Shown here: piece by piece, positions 54,045 to 64,000 of the stretch | How positions within the stretch are numbered: position 1 is the first letter of the stretch | Layout: every line of letters begins with the position of its first letter | NCBI RefSeq assembly: GCF_014839805.1 | Contig: NC_051116.1 | Location: 4,755,556-4,819,555, forward strand | Source of the DNA: Manduca sexta | Taxonomy: Eukaryota; Arthropoda; Insecta; Lepidoptera; Sphingidae | Direction: 5' to 3' | Length of the DNA: 64,000 nt | Notes under the pieces: model-generated | Seen by the model: the letters and a program-made list of their open reading frames with translations, nothing else | What the model was told of the DNA's origin: nothing | Databases searched by the model: none | Made by a program: the position numbers and the translations under genes

Positions 54045-54547
54045 TTAATTGGTAATAAGTCGTGGTCTAATCTGAAATATCTGTGTCTTCAGAAATTAAT
54101 ACAAAAATAATATATTTATAGGAAATATGCCAATATTCTCATTGAAAACGTGCAAATCATGATATGAAAAAAAATATTGTATTTTGCATTGGTGTTTTGC
54201 TATTTCCCGGTTGTTTGAGTAACCGTCGCACGAGCGCAGAATTATTGTATAACAATCTTCCCAATGTATGTTGTATAATCTTAGATATCGGGTTTACTGG
54301 CCTTTGATCGTTTTTAGATTTGAACTTTTTATTCAAGTATCAAGTGAATTGTGCCCCATAAATAGCACTAATATAGTACCTAATCACTTTTATGGCCCCT
54401 AACAAAGTGCCAAATTGTTAGAGTAATCTGTATAGTGTTTACCCCTTATTATATCAATATTATATAGAAAAGTTGAAAAAAGATAATTTCATAAAAGTGT
54501 CGGATGAAATGAAATGATAAGTATTGAAGCAGATGGTTTGTAATTAT

Positions 54548-55080
54548 TAACCGACTTCAGAAAATGAGGAGGTTATTAATTCGACGAGTATTTTGGTTTT
54601 TGAACTCTGTCATTTATAAACTAATTTGATTTTTTTTATCGCCTTGAATTTGACTTAATCAGCCTGATTTAAAAAATAACCAAACATATACAACATAAGG
54701 TAACTCCGTCAGAACCAGCCGATCCGAACAATGCGATAATTCAACAATATATCTATTGTTACACAAATGGATATTTTGACATGTCCTGTCAAATACATGT
54801 GAGCAAAGTAGGGTGACATAAATACAGGTACATTTTGATATTCAGTTAATAATGACTTCATAAACTCATCTTTACCTCTGCTAACATTGTGCCAAAAATC
54901 ATTCACATATGACATATTATATTTACACCAAAAATTTCAGTTTTAATTTTCGGGTTTTTTTTTATAATTTTAAATTATATATTTTGATAGTAGTAGTGGA
55001 ATAAGGGCGAATAAAAACATATATAATATTTATTTGAAACTTGCTTTTTTTCATTTTACATTTACGGTTTGAGTGACTTA
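54548..55080 (+). repeat. 'TTAACCGACTTC' repeat and dispersed repeat family 9
   Basis: 54548-54660 starts TTAACCGACTTCAGAAAATGAGGAGG. About 54700-55080 shares blocks with 58140-58500 (CTAACATTGTGCCAAAAATCAT / CTGACATTGTGCCGAAAATCAT, and TTTTACATTTACGGTTTGAGTGACTTA / TTTACATCTACGGCACAAGTAACTTA). Confidence 0.5.
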
Positions 55081-55334
55081 TTTTAAAGTAGCAGGCAAGG
55101 CTTGGCTGTGCTTTTGGTATTGCAAATTCCATGAGCGGCGGATGCTGCTTACTATCAGGCGGACCGCTCGCTCGTTTGCCGCAACAAGGAATTGTTCTAA
55201 GGCAATAAAAATAAAAAAAAAATGCCTTGTATACTACATTTGAGAGGCAATTCTAGCTTGCCAAATCATACCGATGCAAGTCTTTAATAGTACAGATAGG
55301 CCTGTATTGTCCATTCCAGTATCGGAAGAGGCTA

Positions 55335-55470
55335 AGGGTTTATTAAAAAAATATTTTATTTTATAAAAAAATAGTAGGCATGGATAAAAGTGGACGTACG
55401 GAGCGACATAGTCGTGAAATAACGACCAAGCTCCTTAAATAAAGATTAAAAAAAAATAAAAGTCTTTAAT
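55335..55470 (+). repeat. Dispersed repeat family 8
   Basis: GAAGAGGCTAAGGG.., GTGGACGTACGGAGCGA, TCGTGAAATAACGACCAAG and CTTAAATAAA recur inverted at 62224-62365. Confidence 0.6.
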
Positions 55471-55871
55471 AGTATAGATAGGCCTGTAAGTACTTTTTAT
55501 TGCATTTTATGAAGGACCCAGGATTTTATGAAGTAATTTAGTAACAATGTCAAAATAACCCTGTATATAGTTTTTACAAGGTTGTTCTAATTACATCGAG
55601 TGGCGAAAATAATCACTCTCTATTTAACAACTAACCATCTCTAATGAAATCGCATTTATCGCGAAAAAAGCGAAAGAAAGTCGAAAGTTGAAAATCATGG
55701 TCGCCCTCAAAAGCTCACGTGATAACAAAGCTTCAGTCAACTTTGATATAATCCGCTAATTAGACAGCAGATATAACAAATACAATTGAAATAAGTTATT
55801 TCGGTCATTCTGTAATATATAGATACAATAGGTACCTACTCCCGAGGCAATTCTTGTGCGCTAAGTCTCCA

Positions 55872-56172
55872 AGCGCTGGTGGTAGGTCTCCCATATGTGA
55901 GAGTCCACCTGGATAGGTACCACTGCAATATCTATTTCTGCCAGCAAGCAACAATGTATTCAGTGTTGTGTTTCCATTTGAAGGATATTGTAGCCAGTAT
56001 AACTACTGGACATAATGAGACTTAACATCTCATGTCTCAGGATTGCGAGCGCAGTGGAATACCGAACAATACTTTGTAATTCAAGGTGTTGGATGGTGTT
56101 TCTACTGTTTATGGGCAGTCGTATTGCTACCAAAAGGCGAACGGCAAGCTCGTCTCGTCATTCAAAGCAATA
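55872..56172 (+). repeat. Repeat family 4, full length
   Basis: GGTGGTAGGTCTCCCATATGTGAGAG to GGCGAACGGCAAGCTCGTCTCGTCATTCAAAGC and a short A-run, followed at once by a family 5 unit (56173-56465). Confidence 0.7.
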
Positions 56173-56479
56173 AAAAAAACAGCGCACGCCCATGCATATG
56201 GGGACATTAATATGTCGCGGACCTAAGCACATCAATGTATACCTCATGGTTGAACTATCACATTAAGGCCTATAAGGGCCCGAGAACATTCTCCTTCCCT
56301 TTCCGCTCTACCCCTTTTAAGATGCTCCCTTCTCCTTCACCAACACTTCCTTCCTAATTTTCTTCTTTCCATTTTCCTCCAGGACCCTGCAGTCGCTAAG
56401 CTGGGGGAATCCAGTATACTGTTCGCAGGTTTCACTCGGTAGTGACTGTGGGATTCGATAATAAAAAAATAAATAGGTA

Positions 56480-56940
56480 TAATGATTTCTTATGTTTACG
56501 GGAATGTTAGACATTATAATAATATCAGCCCTGTATTATATACTTGCCCGCTGCTGGGCACGGGCCTCCTCTACTACTGAGAGGGATTAGGCCTTAGTCC
56601 ACCACGCTGGCCTAGTGCGGATTGGTAGACTTCACACACCTTCGAAATTCCTATAGAGAACTTCTTAGATGTGCAGGTTTCCTCACGATGTTTTCCTTCA
56701 CCGTTAAAGCGAATGATAAATTCACAAAGAATACACACATGATTTTTTTTAGAAAAGTCAGAGGTGTGTGCCCTTGGGATTTGAACCTGCGGACATTCGT
56801 CTGGCAGTCCGTTCCACACCCAACTAGGCTATCGCCGCTTATAAGAGACATTAAAAGTAAAATATTTTTTGGAATTTATCGCGGTTTTAATTATTCTAGT
56901 TTTCTCCTGACGTTTCGAAGACTTTGCTTTGCTTTGAAGA
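56480..56940 (+). repeat. Foldback family copy interrupted by a SINE
   Basis: ATGATTTCTTATGTTTACGGGAATGTTAGACATTA before the SINE and AAAGTAAAATATTTTTTGGAATTTATCGCGG..CTCCTGACGTTTCGAAGACTTTG after it form the family's left half. Confidence 0.7.
56517..56845 (-). repeat. tRNA-derived SINE, family 1, with 8-bp target duplication
   Basis: AGACATTA at 56509-56516 and 56846-56853 flank a full-length reverse copy. It is inserted inside the foldback repeat. Confidence 0.87.
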
Positions 56941-56955
56941 CTAAGAAAAATAGAT

Positions 56956-57462
56956 ATCTACTGCCTCGCTGTCGCTGTTACGTGCGCACACAGCTATGAG
57001 GCATCGGGTCCGAATCCCTGGTCGGGTGAAGTGATGTTTTTCTTAGTATTGACTTGGAATCTGGAATTTGTGCCTGATACAGCCATAGGGTCTCTAACAT
57101 CATGGTACAACGGGATACATTAGCGAAGGCGGGTACCCTGGTTGCACCTCTGCCTACTTGGACATAAAGTCATTTATTTATTTATTTATTTTGGAATAAC
57201 AAACAGCTTATATTATATTATTATAAACAAAGCTATACATATAACACACTTATAATTAAAGTTAAGCCTAAAAGTATTCATGTAGAAAAAGTAGTCATGA
57301 TGGGTGTTATATTGTTTTACAATATCCACTAGAAAAGAAAAATATTTTTCGTATAACTCACGCCTTTCATTCCTAAAGGAAGGCAGAAGCGCAACTAATA
57401 CACTCACTTCACCATGTGTACTCCGTCCCATGATGTGATAGTGGCGAGACTATTGCCGCTTA
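56956..57462. repeat. Two SINE family 2 fragments in opposite orientation
   Basis: 56956-57176 is a plus-strand, degraded copy (TGCCTCGCTGTCGCTGTTACG.., GAATCCCTGGTCGGG, AATTTGTGCCTGATACAGCC) followed by (TTTA)n. 57375-57462 is a minus-strand 3' part (CCCATGATGTGATAGTGGCGAGAC). Confidence 0.6.
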
Positions 57463-57524
57463 CAGGGAACATATATAGACAACCTCGTTTTATAAACCTA
57501 ACTAGAAATTAATCATCTATACCT

Positions 57525-57735
57525 GTTATAAACAAAGTCTCCAAAAGCTGTGTGTTTGTATGTTATCGATTTTCTCAAAATCTACTGCACGAGTTTTTAT
57601 GAAATTTGCTATGGAGATAGTTTAAGACACTAGAAAGGTTATAGGTTACTTTCTACTCTGGGAAATATATAGCAGGACTTTTATTCCGGAAAACTCTTTC
57701 ATGCAAGTGAAGCCGCGATCAAAAGCTAGTAATAA
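57525..57735 (+). repeat. Repeat family 6, full length
   Basis: From ATAAACAAAGTCTCC through GATTTTCTCAAAATCTACTGCACGAG and CAGGACTTTTATTCCGG to GTGAAGCCGCGATCAAAAGCTAGT. Confidence 0.65.
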
Positions 57736-58139
57736 TATAATTGAAAACACAATGGTTATATACTACAGGATTCAACTAACACCCAATAGTTGCGGAAGCG
57801 AGATTCAATCTCGTGTTTTCAAACCCTTGAGAGCACTTTACGCCATGTGTTTCCGATGAGCTTTGTCGGAAACAAGATTGAAAATTTGAACTGACCACTG
57901 TTATAACTTCTGCTGCGGGGGGGGGGCTACGTATCAAATAGCGGAAACTCGCTCCCTTCTGACACCAAGAGGCGAACAACAAGTTCATAGTTATGTTAAT
58001 TATCTAGAATAATTAAATATAACGTAATGTCAAATTATATAATTAACAATTTGTAGTCATTGGGAAAAAAAAAACTGATGCCAGTTTAACCGACATGTTA
58101 TATAAGTAGATAGACTATAAAATATGATTTATACAGGGT

Positions 58140-58500
58140 CATTTTTGACATTGCTTTACTATATAACTCTACAATAATTGACTCTTCAATAGTAAAGCAA
58201 TGTTAAAAATTACTCGTCTTCACTTTTGCTGACATTGTGCCGAAAATCATCCATTAATAACGAATATTTTCAGCAAAAATTCTGGTTTTAGTTTTCTGAT
58301 TTTTTGATCATTTTCTAGTTGAATGCGAGTATGGCGTGTGCGTGGGTGTATTTCTGATTGAAAGTATTATGTTCCCGTTATGACGAATTCTCTTACAAGA
58401 GTATACGTAACATTAGAGCGCGTAAAATTAAAATATACTTTATTAATACTGATTTTGTTCGAAACTTATACTTTTTTACTTTACATCTACGGCACAAGTA
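58140..58500 (+). repeat. Dispersed repeat family 9
   Basis: Related to 54700-55080 by several 20-25-bp blocks. Both contain no open frame of note. Confidence 0.45.
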
Positions 58501-58972
58501 ACTTATTGTAAAGTGTCATTTCCAAATAGATAAGTATGTGGTTCATTTAGTAACGCAATATCAAAATTACCCAGAATACTTTTTTCCCTAGGGGTAACAC
58601 CCATTATACATACTAATGTAATAAAGTAATGAAAGCTCTTTGGAACGATTGTTGATACTGGGAAGAGTAGGCGGTCTCGTGGCCGAATATTCGCCAAATG
58701 GATCATCAACTCGTCTACTCCCTTACTGAATGTACACGCAGTGCCATGAATAGAGAGAAATAGAGAAGTCTCAACAGAAGTCGCAACCAATTTTTGAGAC
58801 GATCCATAACCACTACTCCGCCAGGAGTGTACGACTGAGAAGAAGAATGTTACCAAAACAGTAAAGATCCCCATTATCAGACTTTATCAGGCAGAAGACC
58901 GAAGCCGGTGGAGACACTATCATGAAAATAATTGAGAGTCACCAACCTCAATAATGAGGACCCACTGGACAT

Positions 58973-59235
58973 AGACTGCCTCGGTGGCGTAGTTGTACTG
59001 CATGCGCGGTACGAGAGTGCTCAGAGGTACTGGGTTCGAATCCCGGGTCGGGCAAAGTGATTTGGGTTTTTCTGCTCAGTATCAGCCCGGAGTCTGGAAT
59101 TTGTGCCTGATATAACGATAGGCTTGCTCCCTATCACATCATGGGAAACACACATGGCGAAATGTGGGTGCCTTAGTTGCGCCTCTGCATACCCCTTCGG
59201 GGATAAATGCGTGCTGTTGTGTGTGTGTGTGACTG
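58973..59235 (+). repeat. tRNA-derived SINE, family 2, best copy
   Basis: A box TGGCGTAGTTGTACTGCATG, B box GGGTTCGAATCCCGGG, then GGGCAAAGTGATTTGGG, CGGAGTCTGGAATTTGTGCCTGATATAACG, CATCACATCATGGGAAACACACATGGCGAAA, CTCTGCATACCCCTTCGGGGATAAATGCGTG and a TGTGTGTGTG tail. The intact B box suggests a relatively young copy. Confidence 0.85.
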
Positions 59236-60787
59236 GCCATAGACGTCAAACACTAAACCAAAAAGTCGTCAACATTTACAAGTTCTACCGACACCACTAG
59301 ACATAAGGGCGTGATAATAGAACGGACAGGCCATTGAATGATTAGACTGCCAGCCGAAAGGCCAATGTATAATCTACATAAAATTTCGTCGTGTACACTT
59401 CATAGTGGCTCGCAAATACGCATGGGGCTATGTCGCAAAGCAGCGAGCGTTAAATTAACCCTTTAACGCTCGCGTCAGAATGACCGCTGCAGGGACGGGT
59501 TAAGGCGGTTCGGAGGGGGTTAAATGTCTGTGCTACGATTTGTACTTTTGTTGTTTGTGAGCAATTTAATATCGTTTTATTGGCGAGTTAGGATGGACTA
59601 TTGATGTTTTTTTTTTGCGGGGTTGTATGTTAATATATATTATGTGGCGTTATTTTCTTTTGACAGTCTTGTCTCAGATGTAATTATATTTTAATAGTAT
59701 TAAACGTACTTATTATAAAGTTCCGCCATGTGACATAAAATAGCACAAAAATTAGAAAATTGTAATTTCCTTCTTAAACTCTGAAGACCTCAGGAGAATA
59801 TATTCTCATCGTCGGGGGGTCAAACCCCCAAAACCCACCTAAATCCGTCCCCCAACCCGTCGCAATTACAGCGCGACCACCGTCCCCGCTCTAATAAATA
59901 CGTGAATTCAACGCACAAAAGGGTTGGCGTTACGTTTAATTAAATTTTTAAAATTCACAAAGTGCCATTACAGAGTTACCAATGTTTGCCTAATAGGCGG
60001 TATCGCGATTCCGTTTTGGTTAACTTAAGTACGACTCTGGAAAATTTATGTTTCGAATTAAGGTTTTTGAATTGAATATGGTTAGAAACTAAACTGTATG
60101 TATTCATGTTTACGACATATTATTCTTTTATGGATGGTACAATAATTAATGAAATCGCATGTTAGCTGTTTGAAATTTCCGCTATGTACTTTTCTGGGTT
60201 TTTATAATGGCTTACAAATGAAGCCATGACCTCTAAAAAATATACATTTGAATAACGAAAATATAACATCAAGATTTTTGAGAGAGTCGCGAACATTTTA
60301 TTTATTTACTATTTATAATATTATAACACCATAACAGTTAGAATACTAATGCGATGTATACAAATACCTTAATTATAAATCTTAACAAATTCAATACATA
60401 AAAACATACATACGGGTGGACTACAGAACTTCCTTTCATTGCAGTCGGTTAAAAGCGGCAGAAAACGCGATTTAATTACATTCCATTCACAAAGCTCTTT
60501 GTCTGTTCCAATTGGAAACAGGGAAGTCCGTCTATCTAGATATGATGACAGCAATCCGCTAGGATAGGTTATGTTCAATTGTTACAATTGTGGGAAAAAG
60601 TAATTTTTATAGCGTTTGATGCTTGACATTGAGTTTAAATTTGTCGTTTCCTTTGAGCCATTCAAATGTTATGATAAGCTGTAAATTGCTTTTAGATATT
60701 ATTTTGTATTTTCTAGGGTTCTGTATATCATAAGAAAATTATATAAGATCAGTTTGTTAGCCGTTAGTCTATCTATTTACAGCCTTT
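59236..60787. other. No gene recognised; GC-rich patch at 59810-59890
   Basis: The patch contains GGGGGGTCAAACCCCC (a small hairpin) and C-rich DNA, unlike its AT-rich surroundings. It is probably a repeat fragment. Confidence 0.4.
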
Positions 60788-60960
60788 TAACCGACTTCAA
60801 AAAAGACAATTTGACTGCTTTTTTTGTTATGTTACTTCGGAACTTGACTGGGTGAACCGATTTTGATGATGTTTTTTATTCGAAAGCTGGTGCTTCCCGT
60901 GTAGTCCTATATAAATTTCATTGTTGCTGGACCCTAGACTTCGGAGATACATCAACAAAC
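60788..60960 (+). repeat. 'TTAACCGACTTC' repeat
   Basis: Starts TTTTAACCGACTTCAAAAAAG and includes GGGTGAACCGATTTTGATGATG. The rest to 61667 shows no recognised gene. Confidence 0.5.
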
Positions 60961-61667
60961 TCTCAAACTCAAACACAAAAAAACAAGAAATAAAAACTTT
61001 TTAACAAAAAATAACACCGCTTTCAATAAGCACTAAAAAAAAAATATCATTATCATTATCTATATACTGGTTACTAATTGTGACGTCGGTGTCTAATAGT
61101 ATGGAGACCATGTACCGGCGGGCCCAGCGGTGGACATCACCTAAAGGACCATCACAATGGACCGTGTAGCAGTTACAGAAACCCGCTGGATGCAGGCTTC
61201 TAACAGGCTGGTCTCTAGATGTTTAGGGAAACATTGGACTTCTAAAGACTGAAGATTTTTTAAAAGCATTCTCGAGGATGCTCAAACTACGCGGATGGCC
61301 GTTTAATATTACTACTTATCCAAAATTTTCCACCAACCTTTATCACTACTCTATAGAGTCGACCCAACCCGTCCAACGCAGGTTATCAAATATACAAAAA
61401 TTAGTAAAACGTCGCCTAATAATGGCTCTCAAGCGGAATTGACGTCGCACGCTGAGATTTGACGCACGTCGCCTGACGGAATGACTGACCGACGAATTAA
61501 CTCGACCGAGTCGCGCTTGATGTTTGGCATTCTTCAAACAATTAGAGACATTGTTGCAATCTACATTATTTGTTGATTCGAAGTTTCATATTATTCTCCT
61601 ATTTAATTTTTTTTTATTCGAACAAATGTATGCCTGTTGCTCCATCCGGTATTTTTACAGAATAATA

Positions 61668-61790
61668 ACGCAGGAGATATTATAGTGCACAGGTATGTGC
61701 GCAATACACAAGCACTCTCTGTTCCTTCACTCTCATAGTCTGGTGAGACGGTAATCCAACATGACCGGAGAGAGACCAGGCGCAGGACCA
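61668..61790 (+). repeat. Repeat family 7
   Basis: GCAGGAGATATTATAGTGCACAGG..CTCTCTGTTCCTTCACTCTCATAGTCTGGTGAGACGG..GACCGGAGAGAGACC. Confidence 0.6.
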
Positions 61791-62223
61791 ACGGCTTTAC
61801 ATGCTTTCCGAGGCACCACGCAAACTTACTTTTATTTATTTATTTATTTACTGACTCCAAGTTGCAACTGAGTAATTTTTAAGATGGAAAAAGCCAGTCA
61901 CTATATATTTTTTTGGTTTCTCTTGTTATAATATAAGAAGGATATTAGGTGGTGTTCAAAAAGATAGGATCCGATATTCTCTATCAACATTTTTTAAATT
62001 CAGGTCTTTAATCTGTTTATTGGAGATCGACAGTAATTTACTTAAAACTTGGAATTTTTCGTCAACACTACCCTAGTAATTAATATTAATTAAGTGCATT
62101 ACGCCCGGATGCTACGACTTGTTGCGCGAGAAATAAACTGTTGATTACTTTAGAACTTTGATTGAGGTAAATATAAATTTTCTTTTCATTTACGTTTATA
62201 TTGTTTATACATTATCGTTTGCT

Positions 62224-62365
62224 TTTTTTTTTAATGTTTATTTAAGGATCTTGGTCGTTATTTCGCGACTATCTCGCTCCGTACGTCCACTTTTACCCGT
62301 GCCTACTAAATTTTGATGAAATCAAAATATTTTTTTAATAAAGCTTTAGCCTCTTCTGATACAGA
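62224..62365 (-). repeat. Dispersed repeat family 8, inverted copy
   Basis: GGATCTTGGTCGTTATTTCGCGACTATCTCGCTCCGTACGTCCACTTTTA mirrors the 55335-55470 block. Confidence 0.6.
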
Positions 62366-62389
62366 AACCGACAAAAAGCTATTTATGCT

Positions 62390-62865
62390 GCCCACATTAA
62401 AGCTCAAAGTATGAGGCCCACTCCGCACACATCGTTTGCTTTAACGATGAAAGAAAACATCGTAAGGAAACCTATCAACCTGAGAATTGTCCATAAGTAT
62501 TTCGAGGGTGTTTGTCATACGTCAGAGTGACTCCACTGTACTTGATGGTAAGTGGAGTGGGGTCCAATAGCCGACAGACGAGACATGTTTACCCCTCAGT
62601 AGTCGACGCAATTATGCCGGCCTGTTGGCACCGGATATACACAGGCTGATCCCGGAACGCGACACATTTACATGGGCCGCTATGGCGGTTTCTAACAACT
62701 TGTGTACGGTGGTCGCTATCCGAGCGGTTATAAAATGTATCCTACCACCAGCAAGGGTATGTAAAGTCTACCACTGCGAGGTGGACTAAGGTCAAAACCT
62801 CAGAGCAGTAGAGCGGTTCCGTGCTCAACAGTAGGCGATGTATAGAGTTGAAATTATTATATTAA
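62390..62865 (+). repeat. SINE family 1 copy split by a family 3 unit
   Basis: 62390-62514 (TTTGCTTTAACGATGAAAGAAAACATCGTAAGGAAACC..TATTTCGAGGGTGT) and 62757-62865 (AAAGTCTACC..GGTGGACTAAGG..CGTGCTCAACAGTAGG) are the two parts of one plus-strand SINE. Between them lies family 3. Confidence 0.65.
62515..62757 (+). repeat. Repeat family 3, full length, nested in a SINE
   Basis: ACGTCAGAGTGACTCCACTGTACTTGATGG to CGAGCGGTTATAAAATGTATCCTACCACCAGC, matching 51362-51603. Its clean insertion supports mobility of family 3. Confidence 0.7.
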
Positions 62866-63144
62866 GTACTTATATGAAAATGGCGTTTTGTATAGGAGGA
62901 ATACAGTCATTTTTTTATATTATAATTAATCAAACTATGCACAGTTGTTATTTATGCCCTTTTGCCGGTTCATTAATACCTTTTAAAAAACCATAGGGGC
63001 GCGAATCATCATCATTATTGAATTTAAGTTTTTTATGAACTATGTGATGACGAAATGTTTGATAGTGGATTAATGCAGTTTCATGTCAAGTCTGTGGTGC
63101 ACAAATAATAGCAACTAAAAACCAAAGCTATAACTAATATATAC

Positions 63145-63510
63145 GACATTAAAATTAAACTAGTTTTCGAATTTTATCGCTGTTTTTATATTTTAATTTT
63201 CTCCCAAAGTTTCGAAGCCTTTGCAGCCTTCGTGGACACGAGGAGAACTGAGGTGTTGGTCATCCGCAAAGTCAAAGTTACAATAATTACCTACATTTTA
63301 CAATTATACAACTTTTTAAATTTTTAGCTGTTGATGGTCTGGTCTACGCAGAATGAGCTCACAGTGTCTTGACAGTCCCCCCTGCGACCACAAAGTCTGC
63401 TAAGTCTTCGAAACGTTGGGAGAAAATTAAAATATAAAAACCGCGATTAAATCCCTATTTCTTTTTATTTTAATGTCCAACATTCGCGTAAACATAAGAA
63501 ATCATAAAAT
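63145..63510 (+). repeat. Foldback family copy, best reference
   Basis: ATTTTATCGCTGTTTTTATATTTTAATTTTCTCCCAAAG..TTTCGAAG..GCAGCCTTCGTGG on the left is mirrored on the right by CTTCGAAACGTTGGGAGAAAATTAAAATATAAAAACCGCGATTAAATCC and ends ACATTCGCGTAAACATAAGAAATCAT. The centre carries GAGGTGTTGGTCATCCGC and TCTACGCAGAATGAGCTCAC. Confidence 0.75.
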
Positions 63511-63699
63511 ACAAAATTTGAGTTTCCTATTTATATGTATAAAAGAAAGTGGTGTTAGTTACACTATTTATAACTCAAGAACGGATGAACCGATTTGGCT
63601 GAAAATTGGTGGAGAGTTAGCTTAGAACCAGGAAACGGACATAGGATACTTTTTATCCCGTTCCCACGGGAACGGGACATGACATAAGACGTGGTATAA

Positions 63700-63835
63700 G
63701 AAAGCAAAATTTGGTATGGAGATAGTATAAGACCCTGGGAAGGTTATAGGCTACTATCCCGGGAAAATATAAAGTGGGACTTTTATCCCGGAAAACTCCT
63801 TCACGCGGGCGAAGCCGCGAGGAAAAGCTAGTTTG
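63700..63835 (+). repeat. Repeat family 6, 3' part
   Basis: AAATTTGGTATGGAGATAGTATAAGACCCTGGGAAGG to CTCCTTCACGCGGGCGAAGCCGCGAGGAAAAGCTAGT. Related sequence may begin near 63520. No gene is seen in 63836-64000. Confidence 0.65.
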
Positions 63836-64000
63836 CTATAAAAAGCCACGCGACTTTTCCCAACTTTGATAGATTTTTTACGAATAGGCCTTTGCATGTC
63901 AGCTTTAGACAGCTTTTAGGCTTCGTTGAACAAGTTGACAAGTTCTTTTACGAACTGTTTTTCAGGAGCTTTAGGTCCTCGATATACAACGGAACTGTCG

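Noticed and set aside
56574..56999. Frames of 66-125 codons on both strands
   Set aside because: They fall within a SINE; the same peptides recur at 34342, 39563, 46255 and 53781 because the SINE is repeated, not because a protein is conserved.
58503..58874. 123-codon minus-strand frame resembling a secreted protein
   Set aside because: No family feature is seen and the DNA overlaps sequence related to the 29700-30010 repeat block; kept as unsupported.

Overview
The window is eukaryotic, repeat-rich, AT-rich nuclear DNA, most likely from a moth or butterfly. The evidence is many copies of two tRNA-derived SINE families with promoter-like heads and ATT-type tails, several dispersed families of kinds common in Lepidoptera, spliced genes, and two nuclear tRNA-Glu genes. 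Apart from the tRNAs and one doubtful exon (27037-27400), I see no convincing host protein-coding gene.

The centrepiece is an almost complete Polinton/Maverick, a virus-like DNA transposon, at 8185-21990 (13,806 bp). It has perfectly matching 232-bp terminal inverted repeats that begin AG and end CT, and it is flanked by the 6-bp target-site duplication TTTATA. All recognised genes lie on the minus strand. Reading from the right end they are: a spliced gene of unknown function (20275-20991); a first exon (19677-19819) that can join in frame either to a short terminal exon (19266-19524) or to the protein-primed-type family B DNA polymerase (14707-19174); then a tightly packed cassette with 1-4 nt overlaps of FtsK/HerA-type packaging ATPase, a small C-terminally hydrophobic protein, a conserved protein of unknown function, chromodomain integrase, minor capsid (penton) protein and pX-like core protein; then double-jelly-roll major capsid protein and adenovirus-type cysteine protease. 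This set covers replication, integration, capsid, maturation and packaging. Most reading frames carry single-base frameshifts, often at homopolymers, and PolB contains a 500-N assembly gap. Both sides of the gap carry the same sequence with several indel differences, so at least some frameshifts are probably assembly errors rather than decay. The protease is not an open frame of ordinary length and is easy to miss.

Outside the Polinton, 1-8178 and 21997-64000 are mosaics of transposons. Two families of tRNA-derived SINE occur (one with clear target-site duplications at several loci), along with a foldback family near 300-450 bp that hosts the Polinton and at least three other insertions, MITEs of hAT type (32746-33402), PIF/Harbinger type (38280-38539) and TA-flanked type (24104-25124, 52750-52993), three RTE-like LINE 3' ends, and several dispersed families of unknown class. 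Two tRNA-Glu(TTC) genes sit at 26047-26118 and 26462-26533.

Stretches not listed hold AT-rich DNA in which I recognise nothing. Coordinates of old, diverged repeats are approximate.
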